64,000 nt of DNA, taken from JAXLYX01 sp046351215. GTDB lineage: Bacteria > Myxococcota_A > Polyangia > Polyangiales > Houyiibacteriaceae. The stretch is taken from the NCBI GenBank assembly GCA_046351215.1, contig JAXLYX010000005.1, positions 558,001 to 622,000 on the forward strand. Reading direction: 5' to 3'. This document shows positions 53,276 to 61,379 of this stretch, piece by piece. The position numbers and the translations under genes are program-made. The notes below the pieces were generated by a model. The model was not told where the DNA came from, ran no database searches, and saw only the letters and a list, made by a program, of their open reading frames with translations. Numbering within the stretch: the stretch's first letter is position 1; each line of letters begins with the position of its first letter.

Positions 53276-55780
53276 TCAGCGCGACGTTCCGTCCACGGAG
53301 ATCACGCCGTTCTGCCCGCTCGTCATGCCGGTGCCCCCCGTGGCCACGAGCGTGCCGCTCTGCGTCGTCGAGGTCGCCTGGCTCAGGAGGACGATCGAGC
53401 CTCCGGCGCCGCCCTGCACGGACGCCGCGGAGCTCCCGCCGCGCGCATCGATGCCGCCCGACGAGATCACGTGCTGGGCCTGTAGGAAGACGCCTCCGCC
53501 GGATCCGCCCGAGGCCGCCGTCGAGTCCCTTCCCCGGACGTCGATCGCGCCCGTCGACGTCACCTCGCCGTAGGCCGAGTACACCCACATCGGACCGCCC
53601 GGCGCGCCGCCCCCGTTGCCGAGAGCCGCCCCGCCACGGTTCGTGATGGCACCCGCGAGCGTGATGCGACCGACAGCGTTGATACGGAGCAGGTTCGCCC
53701 CGCCGGCCGATACACCGTCGCCCCCGACCATCGAGATCCCGGCGAATCGGACGTCGTCCCCCGCGGGAGCGTTCGGATCCTGCAGATACGGTCCCGCCGC
53801 GACGAACTGATAGCTCAACGACCCGGCCTGGCCGCCCGAACAGCCGGCGGTGTTCGAGCAGTCCCCGCCGTCGAGCACGAGGTCGGCATCCACCAGCCAG
53901 CGGGGACGCAGGAGGCTCGTGCCATCGCCCGAGCTGACCACCCCGAAGAAGTTGAGCCCGGTTCCCGCTCCGCCCGCGTTCGCACCATCGCCACCCTCGC
54001 AGTGGATCGACTCGTAGCCGAGCAAGCGCACGAGGGCTCCGTTTCCGCGCTGCGCGTGGAGGGTGATGGGGCCGCCCGGCGCTCCCGACAGACCGCTCCC
54101 GCCCGAGGTGTCGATCGTGCCGCCGAGATCGATCGTGGGACCGTCGTCCAGGAGCGATGCCGTCGAGGTGGTTCGAATCAGGATCGGAGCTCCCGCGCCG
54201 CCCGAGGTCGCACCGCTGCCGGCGGTGGACCCTCCCTTCGCCGTGAGGGCGCCGCTCGAACGGATCGGGCTACCCCAATTGTCCGACACGAAGGTGATCG
54301 AGCCGCCCGCCGCCCCGTTGCAGCCGTTGCAGCCGCTCGAGGTGATCGAGCCGCCCGAGGTGTCGATCGTGCTCGCATTGAGGATCGCTCCCGCCACCCC
54401 CTGCTGGCCGAAACCGAGGACGGCGTTGGCGAAGTCGATCTGCTGGACGAAGCTCACGGGCGCTCCGCCCGTGGCTGCCGTGGTGCCGTCGCCGCCGGAC
54501 GCGTCGATGGCGCCGGACGACCCGCAGCGGCCGCCGAAGCAGCCGAAGGCGACGGCGCCCGCCGAGCCCGCCGCACCCGTCGCCTGATCCGCGCCAGCCG
54601 TGTGGATCGTGCCGGTGTTGAGCACCTCGAATCCCTGGAAGCTCACGGAACCGCTCGAACCCGCGCTGCCGCTGCCGGCCGCCGCCATGCCGCCGGTCTC
54701 GATGTTCGCGCGATTGACGATGGAGCCGTACACACCGAAAGGAACGCCGGGCGTGGGCTGCGGCGGCGCGACGACCGAGAAGCTCCCGCCCGAACGGCCG
54801 GCGCTGGCCGCCCCCAACGCGATGGACGCGCCCGCGCCCGAGACGAACTGGCGGCAGGAGAACGACAGGCTCGGTCGGTCGCCCGCGGCGGTCGGGGCGG
54901 TCGTCAGCGTTCCGTCGATCGACACGTCTCCCGTGAAGGTGAGGCCTCCTCCTCCCCAGGCCCCGTCTCCGAGCGTGAGCGTGGCGCCCGCCGCGACGGA
55001 GAGCCCCGTCACCGGCACGTCTCCCATCGCCGTGTGCTGCACGATTCCAGGCCCGCCGAGGTAGAATTCGCCGACCGTCGGGGAGCCCGGGAGCGGGACG
55101 ACCGAGCGGCTCGTCGAGACGACGAACGGCGTCGCGCCGAGCACCGGCGTGACGGTCGGCACGGCGAAGCTCGCGTCCACCTGCCCGGTGCGGAAGACGA
55201 AGAGGGACGACGGGACCGGACCCGAACCGATCGTGATCGTCCCAGCGCTCGCGCCCGCGCTGCCGATCCCCACGCCATCGCCACCGTTCGTGATGACGCG
55301 TGACGTGCCCGGCGAGCCGCTCGGCGGAACGTCGTCGAATTGACCCGGAGCCGGTCCCGAGCAGGTGGTCGCGCTCTGATCGACCTCACCGGCCTCGAGC
55401 ACGCCGTTCCCCGCGGTCCCACCGCCGTCGCCGTTGTCGAGCCCGGTCGAAATCGTGGTACCGCCGTACGGACAGGTCGCCGAGCCCTCGGGCACCATGG
55501 TGATCGTGACGAGCGAGCCCGGATCGGTGCCTGGCCCCTCGCAGACCACCTGGGTCGACGTCACCTCGGTGTCGTCGAGCTTGCCGTTCTTGTTCTTGTC
55601 GATGCCCTGCTGGATGCTCACGCCACCGCGCTGCGCGCATTCCGCGCCGCCGGGGTCGATCGCCACGACGTTCACGAGCTGCGACCTCGGCACGTCCTCG
55701 CCACATCCCGCCGAGACGAGGAGCAAGAGCGCCGCTCCGCTCGCCCACGATTTCCTGCTCGGACCTTCGCCTGATTTCAT
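53276..55780 (-). CDS. Giant Gly/Ser/Thr-rich lipoprotein with EF-hand-like repeats, copy 2
   Basis: An 834-residue paralogue of the protein at 50520-53033. Signal and lipobox LLLVSAGC. The N-terminal repeats are DKNKNGKLDDTEV and GLDNGDGGGTAGNGVLEAGEV, almost the same as in copy 1. The body is Gly/Ser-rich (GSAGSSGSVSFQG, SGGSGGGVFLQA) with a Cys-Asn-Gly cluster (SGCNGCNGAAGG). The start region has little resemblance to an RBS. The two genes appear to be separate transcription units with a terminator between them. Tandem duplication followed by divergence of the repeat body is the likely history. Confidence 0.8.
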   Translation of the reverse strand: MKSGEGPSRKSWASGAALLLLVSAGCGEDVPRSQLVNVVAIDPGGAECAQRGGVSIQQGIDKNKNGKLDDTEVTSTQVVCEGPGTDPGSLVTITMVPEGSATCPYGGTTISTGLDNGDGGGTAGNGVLEAGEVDQSATTCSGPAPGQFDDVPPSGSPGTSRVITNGGDGVGIGSAGASAGTITIGSGPVPSSLFVFRTGQVDASFAVPTVTPVLGATPFVVSTSRSVVPLPGSPTVGEFYLGGPGIVQHTAMGDVPVTGLSVAAGATLTLGDGAWGGGGLTFTGDVSIDGTLTTAPTAAGDRPSLSFSCRQFVSGAGASIALGAASAGRSGGSFSVVAPPQPTPGVPFGVYGSIVNRANIETGGMAAAGSGSAGSSGSVSFQGFEVLNTGTIHTAGADQATGAAGSAGAVAFGCFGGRCGSSGAIDASGGDGTTAATGGAPVSFVQQIDFANAVLGFGQQGVAGAILNASTIDTSGGSITSSGCNGCNGAAGGSITFVSDNWGSPIRSSGALTAKGGSTAGSGATSGGAGAPILIRTTSTASLLDDGPTIDLGGTIDTSGGSGLSGAPGGPITLHAQRGNGALVRLLGYESIHCEGGDGANAGGAGTGLNFFGVVSSGDGTSLLRPRWLVDADLVLDGGDCSNTAGCSGGQAGSLSYQFVAAGPYLQDPNAPAGDDVRFAGISMVGGDGVSAGGANLLRINAVGRITLAGAITNRGGAALGNGGGAPGGPMWVYSAYGEVTSTGAIDVRGRDSTAASGGSGGGVFLQAQHVISSGGIDARGGSSAASVQGGAGGSIVLLSQATSTTQSGTLVATGGTGMTSGQNGVISVDGTSR

Positions 55781-55941
55781 CTCGACCCCCTGGCCGTGCC
55801 TCGTCGGCCGACGCTGCTGTCGGCCGGCTCCGGTGAGACACTACGCGCGTGGAAGGAGACCGAGGAGCAATTTCGCCGAAGCCGAGCGCGGGCGAAGTCG
55901 CATCGGAAACGCGGCATTCCCGACCTGCGCTCGTCGTCGCC

Positions 55942-57087
55942 TCAGTACCCCTCGGTCTTCGAGATGATCTCGTTCATGATCTCCCGCGTCCCGCCGCCGA
56001 TCGGGTAGAGGCGCGCGTCGCGGAAGAGACGCTCCACGACGACCTCGCGCATGTAGCCCATCCCACCGTGGATCTGGACGGCCTGGTCGACGACGAAGGA
56101 GCACATGTCGGTCGCGGTGTTCTTCGCCATCGCCGCGAGCGCCGGAGTCTGCTCCCCGCGGGCGTAGCGCGTCGCGAGCTCGCCCGTGAGCGCACGGGCG
56201 GCCGCGAGCCGCGTCGCCATGTCGGCGAGCTTGTGGCGGATCACCTGATGGCCGACGAGGTGCTTGCCGAAGGCCGTGCGTTCGCGGGCGTAGGCGATCG
56301 ACTCGCGGTACGCGAGCTCGGCGATCGCGACGCACTGCGACGCGAGGAGCAGCCGCTCCTGCGTGAAGTTCATCATGATCGCGATGAAGCCCGCGTTCTC
56401 CATGCCCACGAGGTTCGCGCGCGGCACGCGGCAGTCCTCGAAGTGGAGCTCGGCCGTGTCGCTCGCCCACCAGCCGGTCTTCTTCAGCTTCTTCGAGACC
56501 GAGAAGCCGGGCGTGTCGCGATCGATGACCAGGAGCGACATGCCCGCATGGCCCTCGGGCCCCGTACGCACGGCGGTGACGACGAAGTCCGCACGCGTAC
56601 CGCTCGTGATGAAGGTCTTGCTGCCGTTCACCACGTAGTGGTCGCCGTCCTTCACGGCCTTCGTCCGGATGGCCGCGACGTCGCTCCCGCCGCTCGGCTC
56701 GGTGATCGCGAGCGCGGAGATCTTCTTCGCCTCGAGCACGGGGCGGACGTATCTCTCCTTCTGCTCGGGCGTCCCGAACTTCACGAGCGGCGGCAGCGCG
56801 ATGCCGTGGCTGCCGAGGCTGACGACGGTGCCCACCGACTTGCCGGCGAGGATCATCTCCTCGGCGACGGCGAGCACGTGGGTGACGTCGCCCCCCGTGC
56901 CTCCGATCGCCTCCGGATAGCCGACGCCGAGCAGCCCCGCCTCGGCGGCGCTGGCGTACACGGAGACCGGGAACTCCTCGTTCTCCTCCCACTCGGCCGC
57001 GTGCGGCGCGATGACCTGCGAGGCCCACTTCCGGGCCTGCTCGCGGAGTTGCTTGTGCTCGTCGTTCTCGTGGAGGTAGGTCGCCAT
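55942..57087 (-). CDS. Acyl-CoA dehydrogenase
   Basis: A 381-residue ACAD with a SCAD/isovaleryl-type layout. Signature strings are LAITEPSGGSDVAAIRTKAV (about 122-141), NGSKTFITSGTRADF (about 148-162), RTAFGKHLVGHQVIRHKLADMATRL and QIHGGMGYMREVVVERLFRDARLYPIGGGTREIM, where the Glu of MREVVVE is the catalytic-base candidate. It oxidises an acyl-CoA at C2-C3 using FAD and electron-transferring flavoprotein. It stands alone, divergent from the carboxynorspermidine genes (207-bp spacer), so its acyl substrate cannot be read from context. Confidence 0.9.
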   Translation of the reverse strand: MATYLHENDEHKQLREQARKWASQVIAPHAAEWEENEEFPVSVYASAAEAGLLGVGYPEAIGGTGGDVTHVLAVAEEMILAGKSVGTVVSLGSHGIALPPLVKFGTPEQKERYVRPVLEAKKISALAITEPSGGSDVAAIRTKAVKDGDHYVVNGSKTFITSGTRADFVVTAVRTGPEGHAGMSLLVIDRDTPGFSVSKKLKKTGWWASDTAELHFEDCRVPRANLVGMENAGFIAIMMNFTQERLLLASQCVAIAELAYRESIAYARERTAFGKHLVGHQVIRHKLADMATRLAAARALTGELATRYARGEQTPALAAMAKNTATDMCSFVVDQAVQIHGGMGYMREVVVERLFRDARLYPIGGGTREIMNEIISKTEGY

Positions 57088-57294
57088 GGGAGCAGCGTAT
57101 CGACGCTGAATGGCGGTTCAATGGAATTCCGCCTCGTTTCCGCCCTTTGGACGAGAGGGAAACGCCACCGTGACGGTCTCGGTTTCCGCCTTCCGGGCGT
57201 GCGATTCCGCCTACCGCGCCCCCCCTCCGTCCCGTAAGCTCGGCCGCCGTCCGGAGAGGGATCCGGACGTTCGTCTCGTCCCGAGGAAAACGAC

Positions 57295-58488
57295 ATGAGC
57301 AAGGTCCTGATCGTCGGCGCCGGCGGCGTCGGTGGCGTCGTCGCCCACAAGTGCGCGCAGAACCCCGAGGTCTTCTCCGACATCCTCCTCGCGAGCCGCA
57401 CGCTCGCGCGCTGCGAGAAGATCCAGAAGGAGATCGAGGAGCTCCAGGGTCGGAAGATCCGGATCGCCCAGGTCGACGCGGACGACGTGCAGCAGATGGT
57501 CGCGCTGCTCCGCGCCGAGAAGCCGGAGATGGTGATCAACGTCGCCCTCCCCTACCAGGACCTGCCGATCATGGACGCCTGCCTCGAGGCGGGGATCCAC
57601 TACCTCGACACGGCGAACTACGAGCCGCCCGACGTCGCGAAGTTCGAGTACTCGTGGCAGTGGGCCTACCAGGAGCGCTTCCAGAAGGCGGGCCTCATGG
57701 CCCTGCTCGGCTCGGGCTTCGATCCCGGCGTGACGAACGTCTTCTGTGCGTACGCGCAGAAGCACCTCTTCGACGAGATCCACTACGTCGACATCCTCGA
57801 CTGCAACGGCGGCAGCCACGGCCATCCGTTCGCCACGAACTTCAACCCGGAGATCAACCTGCGCGAGATCACGCAGAACGGTCGGTACTGGGAAGGCGGC
57901 GAGTGGAAGGAGACCAAGCCGCTCGAGATCCACTTCCCCTACGACTACCCGGGCGTGGGCGTGCGCGAGAGCTACCTGCTCTACCACGAGGAGCTCGAGT
58001 CGCTCGCGAAGAACCTCAAGGGGCTGAAGCGCATCCGCTTCTTCATGACCTTCGGTCAGGAGTACCTCACGCACCTCCGCGTGCTCGGGAACGTCGGCAT
58101 GACGCGGATCGATCCCGTCGACTTCCAGGGCCAGAAGATCGTGCCGATCCAGTTCCTGAAAGCGCTCCTCCCGGATCCCTCGACGCTCGGCGCGACCTAC
58201 ACGGGCAAGACGTCGATCGGCTGCCTCGTGGAAGGCATCAAGGACGGCAAGCCGCGCAAGGTCTTCATCTACAACATCTGCGATCACGCGGAGTGCTGGA
58301 AGGAGGTCCGCTCCCAGGCGATCTCCTACACCACCGGCGTCCCGGCCGTCGTCGGCGCGACGATGATGCTGAAGGGCCTCTGGAAGAGCCCCGGCGTCTT
58401 CAACATGGAAGAGCTCGATCCGGATCCGTTCCTCGAGGAGCTCGCGAAGCGCGGCCTCCCCTGGCACGTGCAGGAGCTCGCGCCGTGA
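57295..58488 (+). CDS. Carboxy(nor)spermidine dehydrogenase (saccharopine dehydrogenase family)
   Basis: A 397-residue protein. The N-terminal Rossmann motif is VLIVGAGGVGGVVAHKCAQN (about 4-23). It has family blocks EKPEMVINVALPYQDLPIMDACLEAGIHYLDTANYEPP and GLMALLGSGFDPGVTNVFCAYAQKHLFDEIHYVDILDCNGG. The C-terminal part has SIGCLVEGIKDGKPRKVFIYNICDHAECW and TGVPAVVGATMML. Carboxynorspermidine synthase reductively condenses aspartate semialdehyde with a diamine (putrescine or diaminopropane) using NADPH. The adjacent decarboxylase gene (4-nt overlap, GTGA) finishes the pathway. Saccharopine dehydrogenase itself is less likely given the partner. Confidence 0.9.
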   Translation: MSKVLIVGAGGVGGVVAHKCAQNPEVFSDILLASRTLARCEKIQKEIEELQGRKIRIAQVDADDVQQMVALLRAEKPEMVINVALPYQDLPIMDACLEAGIHYLDTANYEPPDVAKFEYSWQWAYQERFQKAGLMALLGSGFDPGVTNVFCAYAQKHLFDEIHYVDILDCNGGSHGHPFATNFNPEINLREITQNGRYWEGGEWKETKPLEIHFPYDYPGVGVRESYLLYHEELESLAKNLKGLKRIRFFMTFGQEYLTHLRVLGNVGMTRIDPVDFQGQKIVPIQFLKALLPDPSTLGATYTGKTSIGCLVEGIKDGKPRKVFIYNICDHAECWKEVRSQAISYTTGVPAVVGATMMLKGLWKSPGVFNMEELDPDPFLEELAKRGLPWHVQELAP

Positions 58489-59642
58489 CGAACGAGCGGA
58501 CGATGCTGGACATCCCGTCGGACGTCGAGACCCCGGCGTTCGTCGTGGACTTCGGGCTGCTCGAGCGGAACCTCCGCATCCTCGACGAGGTGCAGAAGGC
58601 CGCGGGCTGCACGATCCTCCTCGCGCTCAAGGGCTTCGCGATGTGGGCCTCGGCCCCGCTCGTGCGGAAGTACCTCGCGGGCGTCTCCGCGAGCTCGCCG
58701 CACGAGGCGCGCCTCGGCAAGGAGGAGTTCAAGGGCGTCGTCCACTCCTACGCGCCTGCCTACGGCGACGACGACTTCCGCGAGATCCTGAGGTACTCGG
58801 ATCACGTGATCCTCAACAGCTTCTCGCAGTGGGAGCGCCTCCGCCCCATCGCGGAGGCCGAGGGGAAGCACGTCGAGTTCGGCATCCGGCTGAACCCCGA
58901 GCATCGCGAGGTCGCGGTCGAGCTCTACGACCCCTGCGCGCCCCTCTCGAGGCTCGGCGCCACGCGCGCGGCCTTCGAGAAGGGCGACTTCACGGGGATC
59001 TCCGGCCTGCACTTCCACAACCTCTGCGAGCTCGGCTCGGACGCGCTCGAGCGCACGCTCGCCGTGGTCGAGAAGAACTTCGCCCCGTGGCTCGAGAAGG
59101 TCCGCTGGGTGAACATGGGCGGCGGGCACCACATCACGCGGCCGGACTACGACCGCGAGAAGCTCGTGAAGCTCGTGTCGGAGTTCAAGAACCGCTGGGG
59201 CGTCGAGGTCTTCCTCGAGCCGGGCGAGGCGATCGCGATCCGCACGGGCATCCTCGTCGCGAGCGTGCTCGACGTGATCGAGAACGAGATGAAGCTCGCG
59301 ATCCTCGACACCTCGGCGACGGCGCACATGCCCGACTGCCTCGAGATGCCGTATCGCCCCGAGATCGTGGGCTCGGGACTGCCCGACGAATACGCGCACA
59401 CGTACCGGCTCGGCGGCCTCACCTGCCTCGCCGGCGACGTGATCGGCGACTACTCGTTCGAGCGTCCCCTCGAGGTCGGTCAGAAGCTCGTCTTCCTCGA
59501 CATGACGCACTACACGATGGTGAAGACGTCGAACTTCAACGGCGTCCGGTTGCCCTCGATCTGCTCGCACGATCCGGCGACGGGGAAGATCACCGTGCAC
59601 CGTCGCTTCGAGTACGAGAGCTACCGCGACCGGCTGTCCTGA
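58485..59642 (+). CDS. nspC: Carboxynorspermidine decarboxylase
   Basis: A 385-residue PLP-dependent, fold-III decarboxylase. The GTG at 58485 overlaps the previous stop and has GGAG 9-12 nt upstream; an ATG at 58503 is possible. The cofactor lysine is in TILLALKGFAMWA (about 42-54). Family blocks include GVSASSPHEARLGKEEF, GLHFHNLCELGSDALERTL, VRWVNMGGGHHITR and VEVFLEPGEAIAI with TGILVASVLDV. The second active-site region reads GGLTCLAGDVIGDY, with the catalytic Cys. It decarboxylates carboxynorspermidine or carboxyspermidine to the polyamine. Product identity (norspermidine versus spermidine) depends on the diamine used by the partner enzyme. Confidence 0.92.
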   Translation: MTNERTMLDIPSDVETPAFVVDFGLLERNLRILDEVQKAAGCTILLALKGFAMWASAPLVRKYLAGVSASSPHEARLGKEEFKGVVHSYAPAYGDDDFREILRYSDHVILNSFSQWERLRPIAEAEGKHVEFGIRLNPEHREVAVELYDPCAPLSRLGATRAAFEKGDFTGISGLHFHNLCELGSDALERTLAVVEKNFAPWLEKVRWVNMGGGHHITRPDYDREKLVKLVSEFKNRWGVEVFLEPGEAIAIRTGILVASVLDVIENEMKLAILDTSATAHMPDCLEMPYRPEIVGSGLPDEYAHTYRLGGLTCLAGDVIGDYSFERPLEVGQKLVFLDMTHYTMVKTSNFNGVRLPSICSHDPATGKITVHRRFEYESYRDRLS

Positions 59643-59647
59643 GACGC

Positions 59648-59672
59648 ACCCCGGACCGAGAGGATCCGGGGT
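59648..59672. terminator. Bidirectional hairpin terminator
   Basis: ACCCCGGA and TCCGGGGT are perfect 8-bp inverted arms around CCGAGAGGA. It lies between the convergent nspC and ODP-like genes. Confidence 0.75.
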
Positions 59673-59681
59673 GGCCTCGGT

Positions 59682-60806
59682 TCAGGCGTAGCCGACCAGC
59701 TCGCTCGGCTCGCTCTCCGTGTCCTCGCCCTCCTCGAGCTCGATGCGGGGCGTCGGCAGGCCGAGCTGGTCCGCCGCCGTGAGCGCCTCCATGCGGAGGA
59801 CGTTGGTGACCGCGGCGCGCTCGCGCGCCGTCAGGGCCTCGAGCGCGCGCTCGATGGTCCACCGGCCGAGCGAGGTGATCTGGATGCGACCGCCGTCGAA
59901 GCTGAGCGTGTCCTGGAGGACGGCCGAGTCGGCCAGGCGCGCCTCCGCGAGCGAGCCGAGCAGCTGCTTCGCGAGGTCGAGCACGCGCGAGAGCACGTGG
60001 TTCCACGCGTCGAGCGACTCCTTGTCGTCCTCGTCGAGGATGTCGACGCCGCAGGGCAGGTTCTCGAGGCGGTGCATGAACTCGGCGACGTACGCGCCGC
60101 GGATGACCCGGCCGTGCTGCGGCGCGAGGATCTCGGGCGCGGGATCGAGCTTGCGGATCTGCTGCACGGCGCGACGGATCGCCGCGCCCGCGGGCATGTA
60201 GATCTGGTGGAAGGCACGCATGCCCTTCCAGTCGCTCTCGTCGGCGTAGAGCCCGTCGGCGGTCGCCTCCGTCAGGCCGCCGAAGAGGTCTCCCGTGAAG
60301 AGCACCCGGGTCTCCGGATCGTAGAGCATGACCGCGCCGCGGAAATGGCAGTACGGGGTGGGAACCGGCTTGATGATGTGACCGGTCGGCAACGCGAGCC
60401 CCCTGCTCGTCGCCTTCTCGGTCGCGATGAAGCGGTCCCTCGGAAGCCCCTGGTGCACGACCAGGCGCCACGTGTCCTCGGAGCACACGATGTGCGCCTT
60501 GGGCGCATACCGCGCCATCACCATCGGGGCCGACGCCCCCACGTCGGGATCCTGGTGGTTGATGAAGAGCGCGGACACGCGGTTCATGTTGCCGATGACC
60601 TGCGCCACCTTCGTGCTGACGATGGCGAAATCGCTCGGCGAGCCGGGGTCGATCAACAGATTGAATTGATTCGGTTTCCCGGTCTTCTTGTCGGTGCCGT
60701 GGAAGACCCGCAGGTACGGGTTGGCGTGGAAGATGCTCTCGGGATCGCGCTTACCGACCCAATAGGTGCCAGGTGCGATCTCGACGGGGGCGAGATAATC
60801 GGACAT
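59682..60806 (-). CDS. ODP-type MBL-fold diiron-like protein with C-terminal helical domain
   Basis: A 374-residue protein; the ATG at 60806 is chosen by the MBL-fold start. Residues about 1-245 form an MBL fold like the flavodiiron-protein oxygen-binding domain: FNLLIDPGSPSDF, LFINHQDPDVGASAP (H-x-D/E-x-D type), PTPYCHFRGAVMLYDPETRVLFTGDLFGG and LAPQHGRVIRG. The metal-ligand set is recognisable though the first motif has HQDPD instead of HxExDH. Residues about 250-374 are helical, ending in an acidic tail (EEGEDTESEPSE). There is no flavodoxin domain. Related proteins reduce O2 or NO or act as sensory domains; the activity here is unproven. Confidence 0.78.
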   Translation of the reverse strand: MSDYLAPVEIAPGTYWVGKRDPESIFHANPYLRVFHGTDKKTGKPNQFNLLIDPGSPSDFAIVSTKVAQVIGNMNRVSALFINHQDPDVGASAPMVMARYAPKAHIVCSEDTWRLVVHQGLPRDRFIATEKATSRGLALPTGHIIKPVPTPYCHFRGAVMLYDPETRVLFTGDLFGGLTEATADGLYADESDWKGMRAFHQIYMPAGAAIRRAVQQIRKLDPAPEILAPQHGRVIRGAYVAEFMHRLENLPCGVDILDEDDKESLDAWNHVLSRVLDLAKQLLGSLAEARLADSAVLQDTLSFDGGRIQITSLGRWTIERALEALTARERAAVTNVLRMEALTAADQLGLPTPRIELEEGEDTESEPSELVGYA

Positions 60807-60956
60807 TGGGGCTCGCATTTCCGCTGTGCGGGGGTGGTCTTCCGCACGCTTTCCCAAAATGTGCACGGTATCCCCTGGCGTCTACGGGTGGTAATTTGAT
60901 CCGCTCCGCGCCCGCAGCGGCCTCCCACTCCCGACCGACCCGATCCGAGGACTCCC

Positions 60957-61367
60957 ATGGACGTTCGCGCCACCACGACGGCCCTCATCGAGCGCTACTA
61001 CGCCAGCTTCAACGCAGGGGACGTGGAGGCGATGCTGGACTGTGTGACCGACGACGTGATCCACGACGTGAACCAGAGCGGCCGCGAGCTCGGCAAGCTC
61101 GCGTTCCGGGGCTTCCTCGAGCGGATGAATCGCTGCTACCGCGAGCGCATCGACGAGCTCGTCGTCCTCGCTTCGGACAACGGGCTCCGCGCGGCCGCCG
61201 AATACGTCGTGGAGGGCTCGTACCTCGTGACGGATCAGGGTCTGCCGGAGGCGCGCGGCCAGTCCTACCGTCTGCCCGGCGGCGCGTTCTTCGACGTGCG
61301 CGAGGGCAGGATCGCGCGGGTCACGAACTACTACAACCTCGAGCTCTGGCTGAAGCTCGTGCGCTGA
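60957..61367 (+). CDS. SnoaL/ketosteroid isomerase-like protein
   Basis: A 136-residue NTF2-like protein. The N-terminal YYASFNAGDVEAMLDCVTDDVIHDVNQSGRELGKLAFRGFLERMN is the family's helix-hairpin layout. AAAEYVVEGSYLVTDQGLPEARGQSYRLPGGAFFDVREGRIARVTNYYNL closes the cone. An acidic Asp in DDVIHDVNQ lies where ketosteroid isomerase has its general base, but catalysis is not established. It is divergent from the ODP-like gene and 12 nt from the end of the convergent regulator gene. No KstR-like box precedes it. Confidence 0.8.
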   Translation: MDVRATTTALIERYYASFNAGDVEAMLDCVTDDVIHDVNQSGRELGKLAFRGFLERMNRCYRERIDELVVLASDNGLRAAAEYVVEGSYLVTDQGLPEARGQSYRLPGGAFFDVREGRIARVTNYYNLELWLKLVR

Positions 61368-61379
61368 TCGCCGAGGCCC

